From Herbaspirillum sp. ST 5-3 (GTDB lineage Bacteria; Pseudomonadota; Gammaproteobacteria; Burkholderiales; Burkholderiaceae_D): DNA of 64,000 nucleotides. The notes beneath the pieces are model-generated. The model saw nothing but the letters and a program-made list of their open reading frames with translations, was not told the origin of the DNA and did no database searches. Both the position numbers and the translations under genes were made by a program. Of this stretch, positions 18,366 to 27,474 are shown one piece after another. Where the stretch lies: positions 1-64,000 of the forward strand of contig NZ_STGI01000003.1 of the NCBI RefSeq assembly GCF_004804275.1, given 5' to 3'. Positions within the stretch are counted from its first letter, which is position 1. Each line of letters opens with the position of its first letter.

Positions 18366-18809
18366 TTATTTCGCCGGCGCCGGTGGCCCCATTCTGTCCA
18401 TCATCATCTGCATCATCATCTGCATCATTTCCATCTGTTTTTGCATCATCTGCGGTGTCGGTGGTTGAGATTCCGACGGCTTTCCACTCATCATTCCGTT
18501 CATCATCGACATGCTGTCCTGCATGGTTTTCATATGCTCGGTCATGAGTGCGCTACGCTCCTCCGGGGTCTTGGCCGCCATCATTTTTTCGTGCATGTCG
18601 CGCATCGCGTTCATTTGTGCATCCATTCTTTTCATTTGCTCTGGCGATGCTTTGGGGGCCGCGCTCTGTTTAGCCGTCATATGCTGGGCAGGTTTCGCAG
18701 CCTGCGCATCGGGATGATGCTCTTCGTGTTGCGATGAATCGGCGGAAATAACAATGGGACTTACGGCGGCAAGCGTTGCCGCGAGAGCGAATACAGCTAT
18801 CGATTTCAT
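18366..18809 (-). CDS. secreted Met/His-rich protein, probable copper binder
   Basis: A 147-residue protein with a signal peptide (VFALAATLAAVSPIVISA) and a low-complexity mature part very rich in Met (DSMSMMNGMM and MQKQMEMMQMMMQMMM) with a His/Glu patch (SSQHEEHHPD). Clustered Met and His residues bind Cu(I)/Ag(I) in periplasmic proteins. The predicted structure is helical (KRMDAQMNAMRDMHEKMM). I know no named family. It belongs with the copper genes at 20-28 kb. Confidence 0.7.
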   Translation of the reverse strand: MKSIAVFALAATLAAVSPIVISADSSQHEEHHPDAQAAKPAQHMTAKQSAAPKASPEQMKRMDAQMNAMRDMHEKMMAAKTPEERSALMTEHMKTMQDSMSMMNGMMSGKPSESQPPTPQMMQKQMEMMQMMMQMMMDRMGPPAPAK

Positions 18810-18993
18810 GAACCTCTCCTGTAAGAAGTATCTTGCGTGTAATAGGCACGTGATGGAAGAAATGGAATGAGCAGCCTCCCTGCTGATCCCGCCTCAGTGA
18901 TCGTAGTGATCACGCTGTGAAACTTACATGATTCCGGTCAAAAACCAGGGAAACAGATTCGTAAAATCTCTTCCACGGAGCGTACAGCTCGTT

Positions 18994-20172
18994 TTAAAAC
19001 ACGCGATATTCGCCGTGCGCCAGCTTGGCCGACAGGGCGGGGATATCGTCGAGACAGGCACGCACCAAATCTTCGATGTGAGCCTTATTCACCTCATCCA
19101 GTCGGCCGTCTGCCGTTACCAGCGCAATGGCGACGAGTTGCGGGCGATTGACCGGCTGGCCAATCGCGGACAAGAGCTGCACCTGTGCCTCTTCAATTTC
19201 GGGAATGCGGGCTACCAACGCGTTGGCCAGGGTCGTCGCCAGCACGTTATAAATTTTGCCGACATGGCTGACAGGATTTTTTCCGGCCGCTGCTTCGAGT
19301 GACATGGCCCGGAAAGGGGTGATCAGCCCGCTGACACGATTGCCGCGGCCGACCTGCCCATCATCGCCGTGCTCGGCGCTCAGTCCTGTCACCGTCAGGT
19401 AAAGGCCGGTTTCGTCGGTCGCGTTCGGATCATCGAGGGTATTGATGCGGATGTCGCATGGCTGGTCCAGACGGGAGCCGAGCCAGTGCACCATTTCAGC
19501 CTTTCGGGAGAAATAGTGAGCCACGCTATTCACTTCCCAGTCCATGAAGGCGAGCGCGATCGTGACGCCGACGCGGTCGTCGATGCGTCTGCCCATGATC
19601 TTGAAGTCGTCGCCCGCCATTGGAAAAGCTTCCCTGAACGATGCACTGCGTAAATGCTCCGACAGACGCAGGACGGTTTGTTCCAGCGGCGAATAGGGCG
19701 CAAATCCTACTCCGAACGAGGTATCGTTGGCGACGGGAACTGTAACGTCGGAAGCGACGACGCGCCGCAAGTTGAGGCTGCCGGGGCGCACGGCCGGCTC
19801 GATGCGAAATACAGCGGCCGGGAAACGCAGTGCATGCACGAGATAGTCACGTGCCGCGTTATGCACCAGATCCGCTATGGAACCGCCATTCGGCAACGGG
19901 TCCGCTCGGCCGGCGACGATCAGCCGTATCGGCTGGTCGACCCGTCCGCCACCAAATGCCGGTGTGCTTTGACCGCCGATCAACAATGCCTTGTCAACGT
20001 TGTGATGGCGTATCTCGCCGTATTCGCGCAGATAGGCGGCACACAAGGCCTGTGAAACGGCATCGGCGACGCCATCACACAGACTGTCCGGATGGCCGAT
20101 CCCTTTGTGTTCGCATATCTCCGCGCGCTGTTGCGCATGGCGCATTGGCGCCGGGGTCAGAATGAGTTCCAT
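18994..20172 (-). CDS. archaeal-type S-adenosylmethionine synthetase
   Basis: A 392-residue protein of the archaeal MAT family (PF01941), not the usual bacterial MetK family. The N-terminal [17 protein letters not shown] loop and later [14 protein letters not shown] and [14 protein letters not shown] blocks fit that family, and the length is normal for it. It would make AdoMet from ATP and methionine in the cytosol. It is probably an accessory second synthetase, and its position among low-oxygen and copper genes is striking. An FNR-like box lies about 96 bases upstream. Confidence 0.85.
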   Translation of the reverse strand: MELILTPAPMRHAQQRAEICEHKGIGHPDSLCDGVADAVSQALCAAYLREYGEIRHHNVDKALLIGGQSTPAFGGGRVDQPIRLIVAGRADPLPNGGSIADLVHNAARDYLVHALRFPAAVFRIEPAVRPGSLNLRRVVASDVTVPVANDTSFGVGFAPYSPLEQTVLRLSEHLRSASFREAFPMAGDDFKIMGRRIDDRVGVTIALAFMDWEVNSVAHYFSRKAEMVHWLGSRLDQPCDIRINTLDDPNATDETGLYLTVTGLSAEHGDDGQVGRGNRVSGLITPFRAMSLEAAAGKNPVSHVGKIYNVLATTLANALVARIPEIEEAQVQLLSAIGQPVNRPQLVAIALVTADGRLDEVNKAHIEDLVRACLDDIPALSAKLAHGEYRVF

Positions 20173-20261
20173 ATCCGTCGCTTTGCAGAGGTGCGCCGTG
20201 GCGCTGTATGGATAGTTGCTTCGGCTTTTTTTACTCTGCCATCGACACAGCGAATGGAGCT

Positions 20262-20275
20262 ATGACTTGGGTCAA
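20262..20275. promoter_or_regulatory. FNR/Anr-like box
   Basis: ATGACTTGGGTCAA is a near dyad of the TTGAY-N4-RTCAA type, upstream of the AdoMet synthetase (start 20172, minus). The predicted -10 spacing is not convincing. The rest of 20173-20497 holds only this and the metal-type box at 20341. Confidence 0.35.
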
Positions 20276-20340
20276 GGGAGCAACGACTTCTGTGCGCAGG
20301 AGCTTGCTTGTGCGGTACGGCATGACGGGTGTTCCATGAA

Positions 20341-20355
20341 TGACAGATTTGTAAT
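20341..20355 (+). promoter_or_regulatory. possible CopR/CusR-type box
   Basis: TGACAGATTTGTAAT matches 13 of 15 bases of the palindrome core at 22502-22516 (TTACAAATTTGTAAT). It lies upstream of the small lipoprotein gene at 20498. Binding by a copper response regulator is inferred from the half-sites. Confidence 0.35.
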
Positions 20356-20497
20356 TGCTAGATCATTCATCGGTCATCGTGAAAGGTCTGGCACGAACTT
20401 ACTACCGTTACTGCTGTCATCGAATAGCGATTGGAAAGACAGGCATGTCAGACAACAGGAGAGATGTCTTCAGGAATTTGTTTTTAGGAGAAATGCT

Positions 20498-20641
20498 ATG
20501 AAAAAGCTTGCGATGATGGTTGCGATAATCTTGCTGGCTGGATGCTCCAGTCTGGGAACCAGCGGAACGAGCGGCGCCAATGCATCCAGTTCCGGCGTTC
20601 GCAGTGATCCGTATGATATGACCTATCGCGGCGCGAACTAA
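20498..20641 (+). CDS. small lipoprotein, 47 residues
   Basis: It encodes MKKLAMMVAIILLAGCSSLG followed by a Ser/Gly/Thr-rich stretch and the tail SDPYDMTYRGAN. The lipobox LLAGC predicts lipid attachment at Cys16. TTAGGAG lies 7 bases before the ATG. I recognise no family; entericidin-like small lipoproteins are similar in size only. A strong hairpin 90 bases after the stop may end the transcript. Confidence 0.6.
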   Translation: MKKLAMMVAIILLAGCSSLGTSGTSGANASSSGVRSDPYDMTYRGAN

Positions 20642-20730
20642 TGAGCGGTCGCCTCTCGATAGGGGGGAGTCCAGATCGACACGTGGATTCATTTGAAGGC
20701 ATTCCGTTTTCGCCCTGAATAGCATCAGCC

Positions 20731-20761
20731 GATTCCGGGCCCACATTGCGGGCCCGGAATC
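20731..20761. terminator. 12-bp perfect hairpin between convergent genes
   Basis: GATTCCGGGCCC (20731-20742) and GGGCCCGGAATC (20750-20761) form a perfect stem with a 7-base loop. It stands between the lipoprotein gene (plus) and the CusF-like gene (minus). No T-run follows on either strand, so it may block transcription or protect RNA ends instead of acting as a classic terminator. Confidence 0.5.
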
Positions 20762-20848
20762 AAGGCCCGTCACCCAAACTGCGCCGATGCGCTTGCGAGC
20801 CAATCCAGAAGCCTATGGTCGGCAAAAATGTTGGTCTTTACCCTGGAA

Positions 20849-21229
20849 TCACTTTGCCGGCTCGAGCTTCGTGACCGTCAGGGCGCCATTGACCTTCTCT
20901 GCGACGAAGCCGATCTCGTCTCCCGCCTTCACCTGGTCGAGCATGGCCGGGTCTTTTACCTTAAACACCATGGTCATTGCCGGCATGCCGAGATTGGCGA
21001 GAGGTCCGTGCTTGATGGTGATCTTGCCGGCATCCTTGTCGATTTTCTTGACTTCGCCGGAAGACATCGATGTGGCACCTTCCGCGGATTTCATGCCGCC
21101 CATCGAACCATGCATCGGCATGTCATGCTGAGACATATCGTGTTTGGACATATCATCGGCAGCAACTGCGTTGAGTGTCAGACCAGAGGAGAGTGCGAAT
21201 GCGACGAGTAGCGAGGATGCGGTTTTCAT
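20849..21229 (-). CDS. CusF-like periplasmic copper-binding protein
   Basis: A 126-residue protein with signal peptide (LLVAFALSSGLTLNAVAA), a His/Met-rich N-terminal tail (DDMSKHDMSQHDMPMHGSMG) and a CusF domain (PF11604 type) with GEVKKIDKDAGKITIKHGPL and LGMPAMTMVFKV. In CusF the conserved His, Trp and Met bind Cu(I); the His and the MPAMTM motif are visible. The ATG at 21229 has AAGGA at good spacing. It follows the cupredoxin gene on the same strand, 34 bases apart, and probably shares its transcript. Confidence 0.82.
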   Translation of the reverse strand: MKTASSLLVAFALSSGLTLNAVAADDMSKHDMSQHDMPMHGSMGGMKSAEGATSMSSGEVKKIDKDAGKITIKHGPLANLGMPAMTMVFKVKDPAMLDQVKAGDEIGFVAEKVNGALTVTKLEPAK

Positions 21230-21263
21230 GGATATTCCTTTCATAACGTTGTGACAGACAAAT

Positions 21264-21743
21264 TTATTTAACAGAGACCTTGCCCTTCATGCCAGCCTCG
21301 AAATGGCCCGGCTGGAGACAGGCGAAATCAAACTTTCCGGCTTTGGTGAACTGCCACACCAGCTCGCCGGTTTTCCCGGGATCCACCGATATCTGGTTGG
21401 GATCGGAATGCTCCATCTCCGGGAATTTACGCATCAGTTCGGCATGTTCCTTCAATTCCTTGATGCTGCCGATTACCATTTCGTGCTTCAGCTTGCCGTC
21501 ATTCTTTACGACAAACCTGATCGTTTCGCCGCGCTTGACGACAATGTTCGACGGGGTATAGCGCATGTTGTCATTCATGTCGACGTCGATCGTGCGAGAT
21601 ACCTTGCCAGGGTCACCTGGCTTGCCGAGTGCTGCTGCGTGACCCGCGTCGTGGCCGCCGTGATGATCTTCATCGCCATGTGCGAATGCCACGCCGGTTA
21701 CCGCAGCGAGCGAGAAGATTGCAATGCGAATCGCTTGTGTCAT
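21264..21743 (-). CDS. periplasmic cupredoxin
   Basis: A 159-residue protein with a signal peptide (IAIFSLAAVTGVAFA), a His-rich linker (HGDEDHHGGHDAGH) and a cupredoxin fold. Type-1 copper ligands are visible as His in KHEMV and Cys, His and Met in FACLQPGHFEAGMKG. It would bind copper or carry electrons in the periplasm. It resembles the second cupredoxin at 28029, which suggests duplication within the cluster. Confidence 0.85.
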   Translation of the reverse strand: MTQAIRIAIFSLAAVTGVAFAHGDEDHHGGHDAGHAAALGKPGDPGKVSRTIDVDMNDNMRYTPSNIVVKRGETIRFVVKNDGKLKHEMVIGSIKELKEHAELMRKFPEMEHSDPNQISVDPGKTGELVWQFTKAGKFDFACLQPGHFEAGMKGKVSVK

Positions 21744-21999
21744 TTATTTAATTCCTGTGTCAATGGTGGTGAGGGCTGGAGTCGGTGTATTCAGCAGGTC
21801 ATGAGAGTTAGGTGGCGGTTTTCCTGTCCATTCATATGCACTAGTGCCGGGTGGCTAAGATAGCGCAATTACTATCGCGACAGCGATCCAATGTGTGAAT
21901 GACATGTGTTCCATAAGAACAGCCTTCGCGTGACGGAGCGCGAGCAGCAAGTCGATGGTGAAGTCGCGAAGCATTAGCTTCGGGCTTTGGTGCGGAAAT

Positions 22000-22401
22000 T
22001 TACGCCAAGAATTTCCGAGGCGGGCGATCGAGAGTGCTAGAAATATAGCCGGACAAAGGTAGAACCGGAGAGAAAACCGACACGGTCATGTGCTGGTCGA
22101 ACGGTATCCAAGTCGGCATGGACGGAATCATGGCGCCAGCGACACCGAAGCAGCAGTCGGCACAAGCGCTGCACTTGTAGGCACCATGCCCGGTAAGCGG
22201 TGTCGATGCATCGGATGAGCCGGCGTCAATCATGCTCGCATTATGCATATGCATCGCGCGAGAGGAAGCGTTTGCAATAACGTTTGTCGTCTCGTGGCTA
22301 TGCTTCAACCCACAAGATGAACTGAGTACGACCGCATATCCTTGCGCAGGAAGGGCAAGGATCAGTAGCCACAACATCAATGTCTTGAGGGAATGATTCA
22401 T
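22000..22401 (-). CDS. small secreted Cys-rich protein of the copper cluster
   Basis: A 133-residue protein starting MNHSLKTLMLWLLILALPAQ, a signal peptide. The mature part holds Met/His residues (RAMHMHNASM) and the Cys cluster YKCSACADCCFG, and it ends TLDRPPRKFLA. Small proteins with an N-terminal signal and this DRPPR-type end sit beside metal-efflux genes (CzcI-like), but I cannot assign a family. A perfect 18-bp palindrome lies about 100 bases upstream and may bind a metal response regulator. Confidence 0.55.
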   Translation of the reverse strand: MNHSLKTLMLWLLILALPAQGYAVVLSSSCGLKHSHETTNVIANASSRAMHMHNASMIDAGSSDASTPLTGHGAYKCSACADCCFGVAGAMIPSMPTWIPFDQHMTVSVFSPVLPLSGYISSTLDRPPRKFLA

Positions 22402-22499
22402 ATCAAAAATAATATAGAGCAGCGCGTGCCATCGCAAGTAGCAACACTGCCCTTGGGAGCCAGTGTATAAAAGCGAACATGTCACGAAGCTGACAGCCA

Positions 22500-22517
22500 G
22501 ATTACAAATTTGTAATC
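22500..22517. promoter_or_regulatory. perfect 18-bp palindrome, likely metal response-regulator box
   Basis: GATTACAAATTTGTAATC is a perfect palindrome with TTACA/TGTAA half-sites like those of CopR/CusR/CzcR-type regulators. On the minus strand a possible -10 box TATACA (22464-22469) lies about 42 bases downstream, which would place the palindrome near -52 of the gene starting at 22401. Confidence 0.5.
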
Positions 22518-22983
22518 CAAGGGCGCAGCTCGTAAAAGACAATGCCGAAGAATGGCAAGAGGTGCCAGTGTTTGGAAAAGACTTGTCGGTGAAAACTGTC
22601 CAGTACGACCATATGGTATGAGTTTATCGCTGTGGGAACGGCGAACCGATTCTTGATCGACGACATATTTTCCAAGTTTATTGTCTTGACCCGGAAGCCG
22701 GATTCAAACCGCAAACCACTGCTCCTCTCTTTGAGGCAGGGCATGCAACCTGGCAGTCTCTTGTCTGCTTCTATGCTTTCTGCCATAACATTTATGCGGT
22801 GTGATGCGCTTCCGCCTCATCTTTCCTCTTTCGCTGATCGTCTTAACTTTTGCGGTATGCCTCTTGCTTGCCACCGTCGGCGGCGGCAATGTCACAGGTA
22901 GTGTGCGCGCCTGTTCCATGATCTTGCAGCTAACCCCTTGTAGAAGGAGCTGCAATCGGTAACTTTTTCAGGAGATAGAGACT
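22518..22983. other. 466-bp intergenic region, no gene seen
   Basis: It lies between divergent genes. Open frames here are short, lack ribosome sites and look random. Apart from the palindrome on its left edge and a GGAG site before 22984, I see no RNA gene or repeat. Confidence 0.5.
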
Positions 22984-23679
22984 ATGCAGAAGGTTAAGAA
23001 CAATTGGAATTACGTTGTCGGTAAATTGGCAATAGTTTTAATTTCCGGGGCGCTGCTAACAGCGCCGGCCAGCGCAGATAGTCCTGGCCGCGGTATCACA
23101 GCGCAGTTTGAAAAAGACTACCTGACCTTTATCATCAACCACCATTTCTCAGCCCTACGGATGACCGAGCTGGCTGCGGGGACTGACTTGCAGAGAGAAG
23201 CGGCCATCGACAACCCACAAGAGGGCACGTCGCCGACGCCGGACACCTCAGCAACACCGGCCAAAGCCACGTCGGATGAAATCAAATCGATGGCGCGACA
23301 AGCAAATCGGATGCAACGTGAAGAGATCGCGACTGCACAACGATTTTTGCGCGAATGGTATGGGATCAACAGCACACCGCAACTATTGCCGGAAGGGCAG
23401 CAACAGATTCAGTTGCTGGAGCAGACCGCCGCAGGCGAGCAGTTCAACCATGTCTTTCTCGAAGTATTCAGCAGTCACCATTACCGCGCGCTGGCGCCCA
23501 GCCAGGATTGCCGTGTCAAGGCCGATCTCAAGCATGATTCGCTGATCCATTATTGCGAAGGCATTGTCGAAAACCAGACCCGGGGGATCAATGAAATGCG
23601 CAAACAGTTATGTGACAAGTTCAATATCTGCGATTTCCAGCCGACTACGGGCGTCCGCGGGCAGAGCAGCATGGAATAG
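22984..23679 (+). CDS. DUF305-like secreted protein
   Basis: A 231-residue protein with a signal peptide (LAIVLISGALLTAPASA). The mature part is helical: FEKDYLTFIINHHFSALRMT early, a Pro/Thr-rich break near residue 80-95, then MARQANRMQREEIATAQRFL. The H..H and M/E pattern fits DUF305 ferritin-like proteins that accompany copper-resistance genes. Later SSHHYRALAP and HDSLIHYCEG may add metal ligands. A GGAG site lies upstream. The metal role is inferred from family context. Confidence 0.7.
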   Translation: MQKVKNNWNYVVGKLAIVLISGALLTAPASADSPGRGITAQFEKDYLTFIINHHFSALRMTELAAGTDLQREAAIDNPQEGTSPTPDTSATPAKATSDEIKSMARQANRMQREEIATAQRFLREWYGINSTPQLLPEGQQQIQLLEQTAAGEQFNHVFLEVFSSHHYRALAPSQDCRVKADLKHDSLIHYCEGIVENQTRGINEMRKQLCDKFNICDFQPTTGVRGQSSME

Positions 23680-23784
23680 TAGATTCCTTATTTCAGGGCG
23701 ATGAAGAAAAATTTTTCAATCATTATGAAGCGAGCGTAGATCCGGCTTCCAAAGAGGCATGGTCGTATTAATACGGAGATTCTT

Positions 23785-24162
23785 ATGGCACACGAACAGT
23801 TTCAGTCCTGCATAGATGAATGTTATTCCTGCGCGACAGCATGTGACCACTGCGCTGTCTCCTGTTTGACTGAACAGGATGTACAGAAAATGGCAAAGTG
23901 TGTTCAGCTCGACCTCGATTGTGCGCAAATGTGTCGGCTGGCGGCAAGTTACATGGCGCGCGGCAGTGCGTTCGCAAGCTTGGTTTGCAATGCTTGTGCG
24001 GAAATATGTGATGCGTGTGGCGAAGAGTGCGCACAGTTCCAGATGGAGCACTGCCAGCGTTGCGCGGAAGCCTGCCGCGATTGCGCAGCAGAATGCCGGA
24101 GAATGGCGACAGGCGCACAGACCGCAGCACAGGGGGAAATGCCCGGCGCAATCGCACATTAA
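23785..24162 (+). CDS. Csp-type four-helix copper-storage protein
   Basis: A 125-residue protein with 19 cysteines spaced along predicted helices (SCIDECYSCATACDHC; CNACAEICDACGEEC; CQRCAEACRDCAAEC). This is the DUF326/Csp family, whose helix bundles are filled with Cu(I) by Cys thiolates. There is no signal peptide, so it fits the cytosolic Csp3 type. It stands before copA and copB on the same strand and would buffer cytosolic copper. Confidence 0.88.
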   Translation: MAHEQFQSCIDECYSCATACDHCAVSCLTEQDVQKMAKCVQLDLDCAQMCRLAASYMARGSAFASLVCNACAEICDACGEECAQFQMEHCQRCAEACRDCAAECRRMATGAQTAAQGEMPGAIAH

Positions 24163-24444
24163 TTCAATTTCTTCAAACCTGATGGCAAGGGTTTTGCGAG
24201 AAGCCTGTTGTCAGAAATCACAGTATGCGATTGCCCAATCGGTTTACTCTGGGCAGGCTGGCATAAGTACGGCGCTGCATGAGAGTGGTGCGCATCGTGG
24301 CAGATTGTCTCAACAAGTTCCGCTGAGTACATCTATCGCTGGTATGGATTATGCACACATTGCACCGGTCAAGCGTTCCGGCAGGTTTTTTTCTGCACCA
24401 CGCTCATGAATACGAAATGTGTGTCTGCGAGGAGATGATTGCCC

Positions 24445-26280
24445 ATGAAGCACGATGCGCGCTCCGACAACATGCCCGATCTGCAGCGGCGCCGACTTCT
24501 GCTCCGTCTGGGAGCACTTGGCGCTTACGCCGGAATAGCGCCGTATGCAACGATGGCGTGGGCTGCGGGAAGAGGAGAAGGACCACAGGTATTGCGTGGC
24601 AACGAATTTAATCTGGAAATCGCTCCGACGGCCGTCAATCTCACCGGTGTTCCCCGCATTGCCACCGCGGTCAACCACCAGGTTCCGGCGCCGATCCTTC
24701 ACTGGCGCCAGGGCGATACCATCACGCTGCGGGTTACCAATCGGTTGCCGGCAATCAGCTCCATCCATTGGCACGGGATACTGGTCCCGGCGGGAATGGA
24801 TGGTGTTCCCGGCCTGAGCTTTAATGGCATCGCGCCGGGAGAAACCTTCGTCTACCGATTCCAAGCGAAGCAGAGCGGCACCTATTGGTACCACAGCCAT
24901 TCACGGTTCCAGGAGCAGAGCGGGCTGTATGGGCCACTGATCATCGAGCCGCGGGGCGGCGAGCGTGTCCGCACCGATCGCGAACACGTCGTGATGCTGT
25001 CGGACTGGACCGATGTCGATCCGGAGTCACTGTTTGCAAAATTGAAGAAAATGAGCGACTTCTTCAATTTTAATCAGCCTACCGCGGCCGAATTCATGCG
25101 CGATGTAGCGAAGATGGGGCTTGCAGGCGCCATCGAAAAGCGCAGCATGTGGAACCAGATGCGCATGCTGCCGACGGACTTTAGCGATATCACCGGCGCT
25201 TCGCGCAGCGGCGTCTCATTTACCTACCTGGTTAATGGACACTCGGCATCCATGAACTGGACGGGGCTGTTCCAACGCGGAGAAAAGGTGCGGCTCCGCT
25301 TCATCAACGGTGCGGCGACGACGATTTTCGATGTGCGCATTCCGGGCTTGAAAATGACCGTGATTGCAGCCGATGGACAGGATGTCGAGCCAGTGACGGT
25401 GGACGAGATCCGGATGTCGGTGGCGGAAACCTACGATGTGGTGGTGGAGCCGCACGATGAACGCGCCTATACGATCTTTGCACAATCGATCGATCGTACC
25501 GGGTATGCGCGCGGCACGCTGGCACCGCGTGCTGGCATGCAAGCGGAGGTGCCGACGTTGGATCAACCACAGTGGTTGTCCATGACGGACATGATGGGCG
25601 CCATGGGCAGCATGAACGACAAGGAGGGATATCAGGGCACGAGTGATATGCCGGGCATGGATCACGCAAAGACGGATCACATGGACCATGCCAGCATGAC
25701 AGGAATGCAAGGGATGAGACATGGCGGCATGGCCGGAATGGCCAACAATCAGACCATGCCGCGTGTACGCCACGCGCGTACGGAATACGGGCCGGGTGTG
25801 GACATGCATGTAGATATGCCGCGGACCAATCTGGATGACCCCGGCGTTAACCTGCGTAACAACGGCAGGCGCGTACTGACGTATGCCGACCTGCACACCA
25901 TCGGCGGCCCGATTGATGCCCGCCCGCCGGCACGCGAGATCGAACTGCACCTGACCGGGAACATGGAGCGCTTCATGTTCTCCTTCGACGGGCAAAAGTT
26001 TTCGGAATCGAAGCCGGTCCATTTCCGCTATGGCGAGCGGCTGCGGCTGGTGCTGGTGAACGACACCATGATGAACCATCCGATTCACTTGCACGGCATG
26101 TGGGGCGAGCTCGAATCGCCTGATGGGCGGTTCCAGGCGCGCAAGCACACGATCAACGTACAACCGGCGCAGCGCGTTACCTATCTGGTCACTGCGGATG
26201 CGCCGGGAAGCTGGGCCTACCATTGTCACCTGCTTTATCACATGGAAGCGGGCATGTTCCGCGAGGTGGTCGTATCATGA
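24445..26280 (+). CDS. copA: CopA-type multicopper oxidase
   Basis: About 611 residues. A twin-arginine signal (RRRLLLRLGALGAYAGIAPY) leads into three cupredoxin domains. Copper sites are intact: HWHG and HSH in domain 1, and HPIHLHG and HCHLLYHMEAGM at the C-terminus. A Met/His-rich insert (about 385-440, with MDHAKTDHMDHASMTGM) is typical of CopA from cop operons and may sense or carry Cu(I). It should oxidise Cu(I) in the periplasm. A TTG at 24439 is an alternative start. Its stop overlaps the copB start (ATGA). Confidence 0.93.
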   Translation: MKHDARSDNMPDLQRRRLLLRLGALGAYAGIAPYATMAWAAGRGEGPQVLRGNEFNLEIAPTAVNLTGVPRIATAVNHQVPAPILHWRQGDTITLRVTNRLPAISSIHWHGILVPAGMDGVPGLSFNGIAPGETFVYRFQAKQSGTYWYHSHSRFQEQSGLYGPLIIEPRGGERVRTDREHVVMLSDWTDVDPESLFAKLKKMSDFFNFNQPTAAEFMRDVAKMGLAGAIEKRSMWNQMRMLPTDFSDITGASRSGVSFTYLVNGHSASMNWTGLFQRGEKVRLRFINGAATTIFDVRIPGLKMTVIAADGQDVEPVTVDEIRMSVAETYDVVVEPHDERAYTIFAQSIDRTGYARGTLAPRAGMQAEVPTLDQPQWLSMTDMMGAMGSMNDKEGYQGTSDMPGMDHAKTDHMDHASMTGMQGMRHGGMAGMANNQTMPRVRHARTEYGPGVDMHVDMPRTNLDDPGVNLRNNGRRVLTYADLHTIGGPIDARPPAREIELHLTGNMERFMFSFDGQKFSESKPVHFRYGERLRLVLVNDTMMNHPIHLHGMWGELESPDGRFQARKHTINVQPAQRVTYLVTADAPGSWAYHCHLLYHMEAGMFREVVVS

Positions 26281-27464
26281 TCCGGCTCCTTAAGAACAAG
26301 AAGAAATGGGCAAGCGCCTTGGTCGCTTGTTTTGCCATGGCTAAGCCTGGCTGGGTGCTTGCCCAGCACAACATGGCGGATATGCCTGGCATGCAAATGC
26401 CCGAGAATCAACAAAAGGACAGCGATCAATCACGCGAGAAAAAACGGAAGCCGCGCCGGGAGGAGTCCGGCAGCGAAAAGCCCTTGGACAGCATGTCGGG
26501 GATGGAGCACGGCCAAATGGACCGCGATCATATGGATCAAGGCACTGCACCTGCCCCAAAGTCCGGTATCGATCATGAAGGCATGCAAATGGCTCCTGCC
26601 CATGAGCAGGGGAGCGGGCATGACGGGATGGCAGGCATGGAACATGGTGTGAAGCACGAACCGCCAGAGCGTGCCCAGAATCAGCGCGGCATGCCGGGTA
26701 TGGCGATGGAACCGATTCCGGGGATGCAGATGGGACCGATGCAGGGCGGTCTGCCCGGGCCGGACGCGCGTGATCCTGATGCCTATGCGGAAGGAACGAA
26801 GAAAAAATCCCTGGGTGGGATGGAAATGCGTGATGATGAATTGTTCGGCCGAGTGCTCGTAAGCAGGCTCGAAGCCGTCGATGCTCGGCGTGAGTATGGA
26901 CAGAATCTGGAGGCGGAAGCGTGGTATGGCGGGGACTACCACAAACTTTGGCTCAAAGCCGAAGGGGAGCATCGAAATGGCCGCCTTGAACGTCTGCGTA
27001 CCGAGGCTTTATGGGATCGCGCGTTTGCGGCATTCTGGAGCACGCAGCTAGGTGTTCGGCATGACACCGGCCAAGGTGCTGCGCGCGATTGGATCGCGTT
27101 CGGCGTGCAGGGGCTTGCACCGTATTGGTTTGAAACGGAAGCAACCGCCTATTGGGGCAATGGCGGCACACTGGCGGCGCGGGCGGAATTCAAGTATGAA
27201 CTGCTTATCACGCAGCGGCTGATTTTGCAGCCGAGCCTGGAAGCCAATCTCTACAGCAGGAACGATCGGGCGCGGGGTATCGGATCCGGGCTAGCGGATG
27301 TCGAGCTCGGTTTTCGGCTGCGATATGAAATCAGGCGACAGTTCGCGCCCTACCTCGGGGTGGCGTGGAGGCGCAAGTTCGGCAATACGGCTGATTTCAC
27401 CCGCGATGCGGGCGGTAAGGTGCGGGAATCCGAGGTGGTCGCTGGGATTCGGATCTGGTTCTGA
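26277..27464 (+). CDS. copB: CopB outer-membrane copper-resistance protein
   Basis: A 395-residue protein. A signal peptide (ASALVACFAMAKPGWVLA) is followed by a long Met/His/Gly-rich N-terminal domain (MADMPGMQMP, MSGMEHGQMDRDHMDQG) to about residue 170. A CopB beta-barrel domain follows, with ARREYGQNLEAEAWYGGD and a C-terminal aromatic end (VAGIRIWF). It works with CopA in periplasmic copper detoxification and export. It is coupled to copA by an ATGA overlap. Confidence 0.92.
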   Translation: MIRLLKNKKKWASALVACFAMAKPGWVLAQHNMADMPGMQMPENQQKDSDQSREKKRKPRREESGSEKPLDSMSGMEHGQMDRDHMDQGTAPAPKSGIDHEGMQMAPAHEQGSGHDGMAGMEHGVKHEPPERAQNQRGMPGMAMEPIPGMQMGPMQGGLPGPDARDPDAYAEGTKKKSLGGMEMRDDELFGRVLVSRLEAVDARREYGQNLEAEAWYGGDYHKLWLKAEGEHRNGRLERLRTEALWDRAFAAFWSTQLGVRHDTGQGAARDWIAFGVQGLAPYWFETEATAYWGNGGTLAARAEFKYELLITQRLILQPSLEANLYSRNDRARGIGSGLADVELGFRLRYEIRRQFAPYLGVAWRRKFGNTADFTRDAGGKVRESEVVAGIRIWF

Positions 27465-27474
27465 CGAGGAAACC

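Noticed and set aside
24183-24409. 75-codon ORF before copA (MARVLREACCQKSQ...)
   Set aside because: No ribosome site, no signal or domain, and poor resemblance to any copper protein; probably chance between csp and copA.
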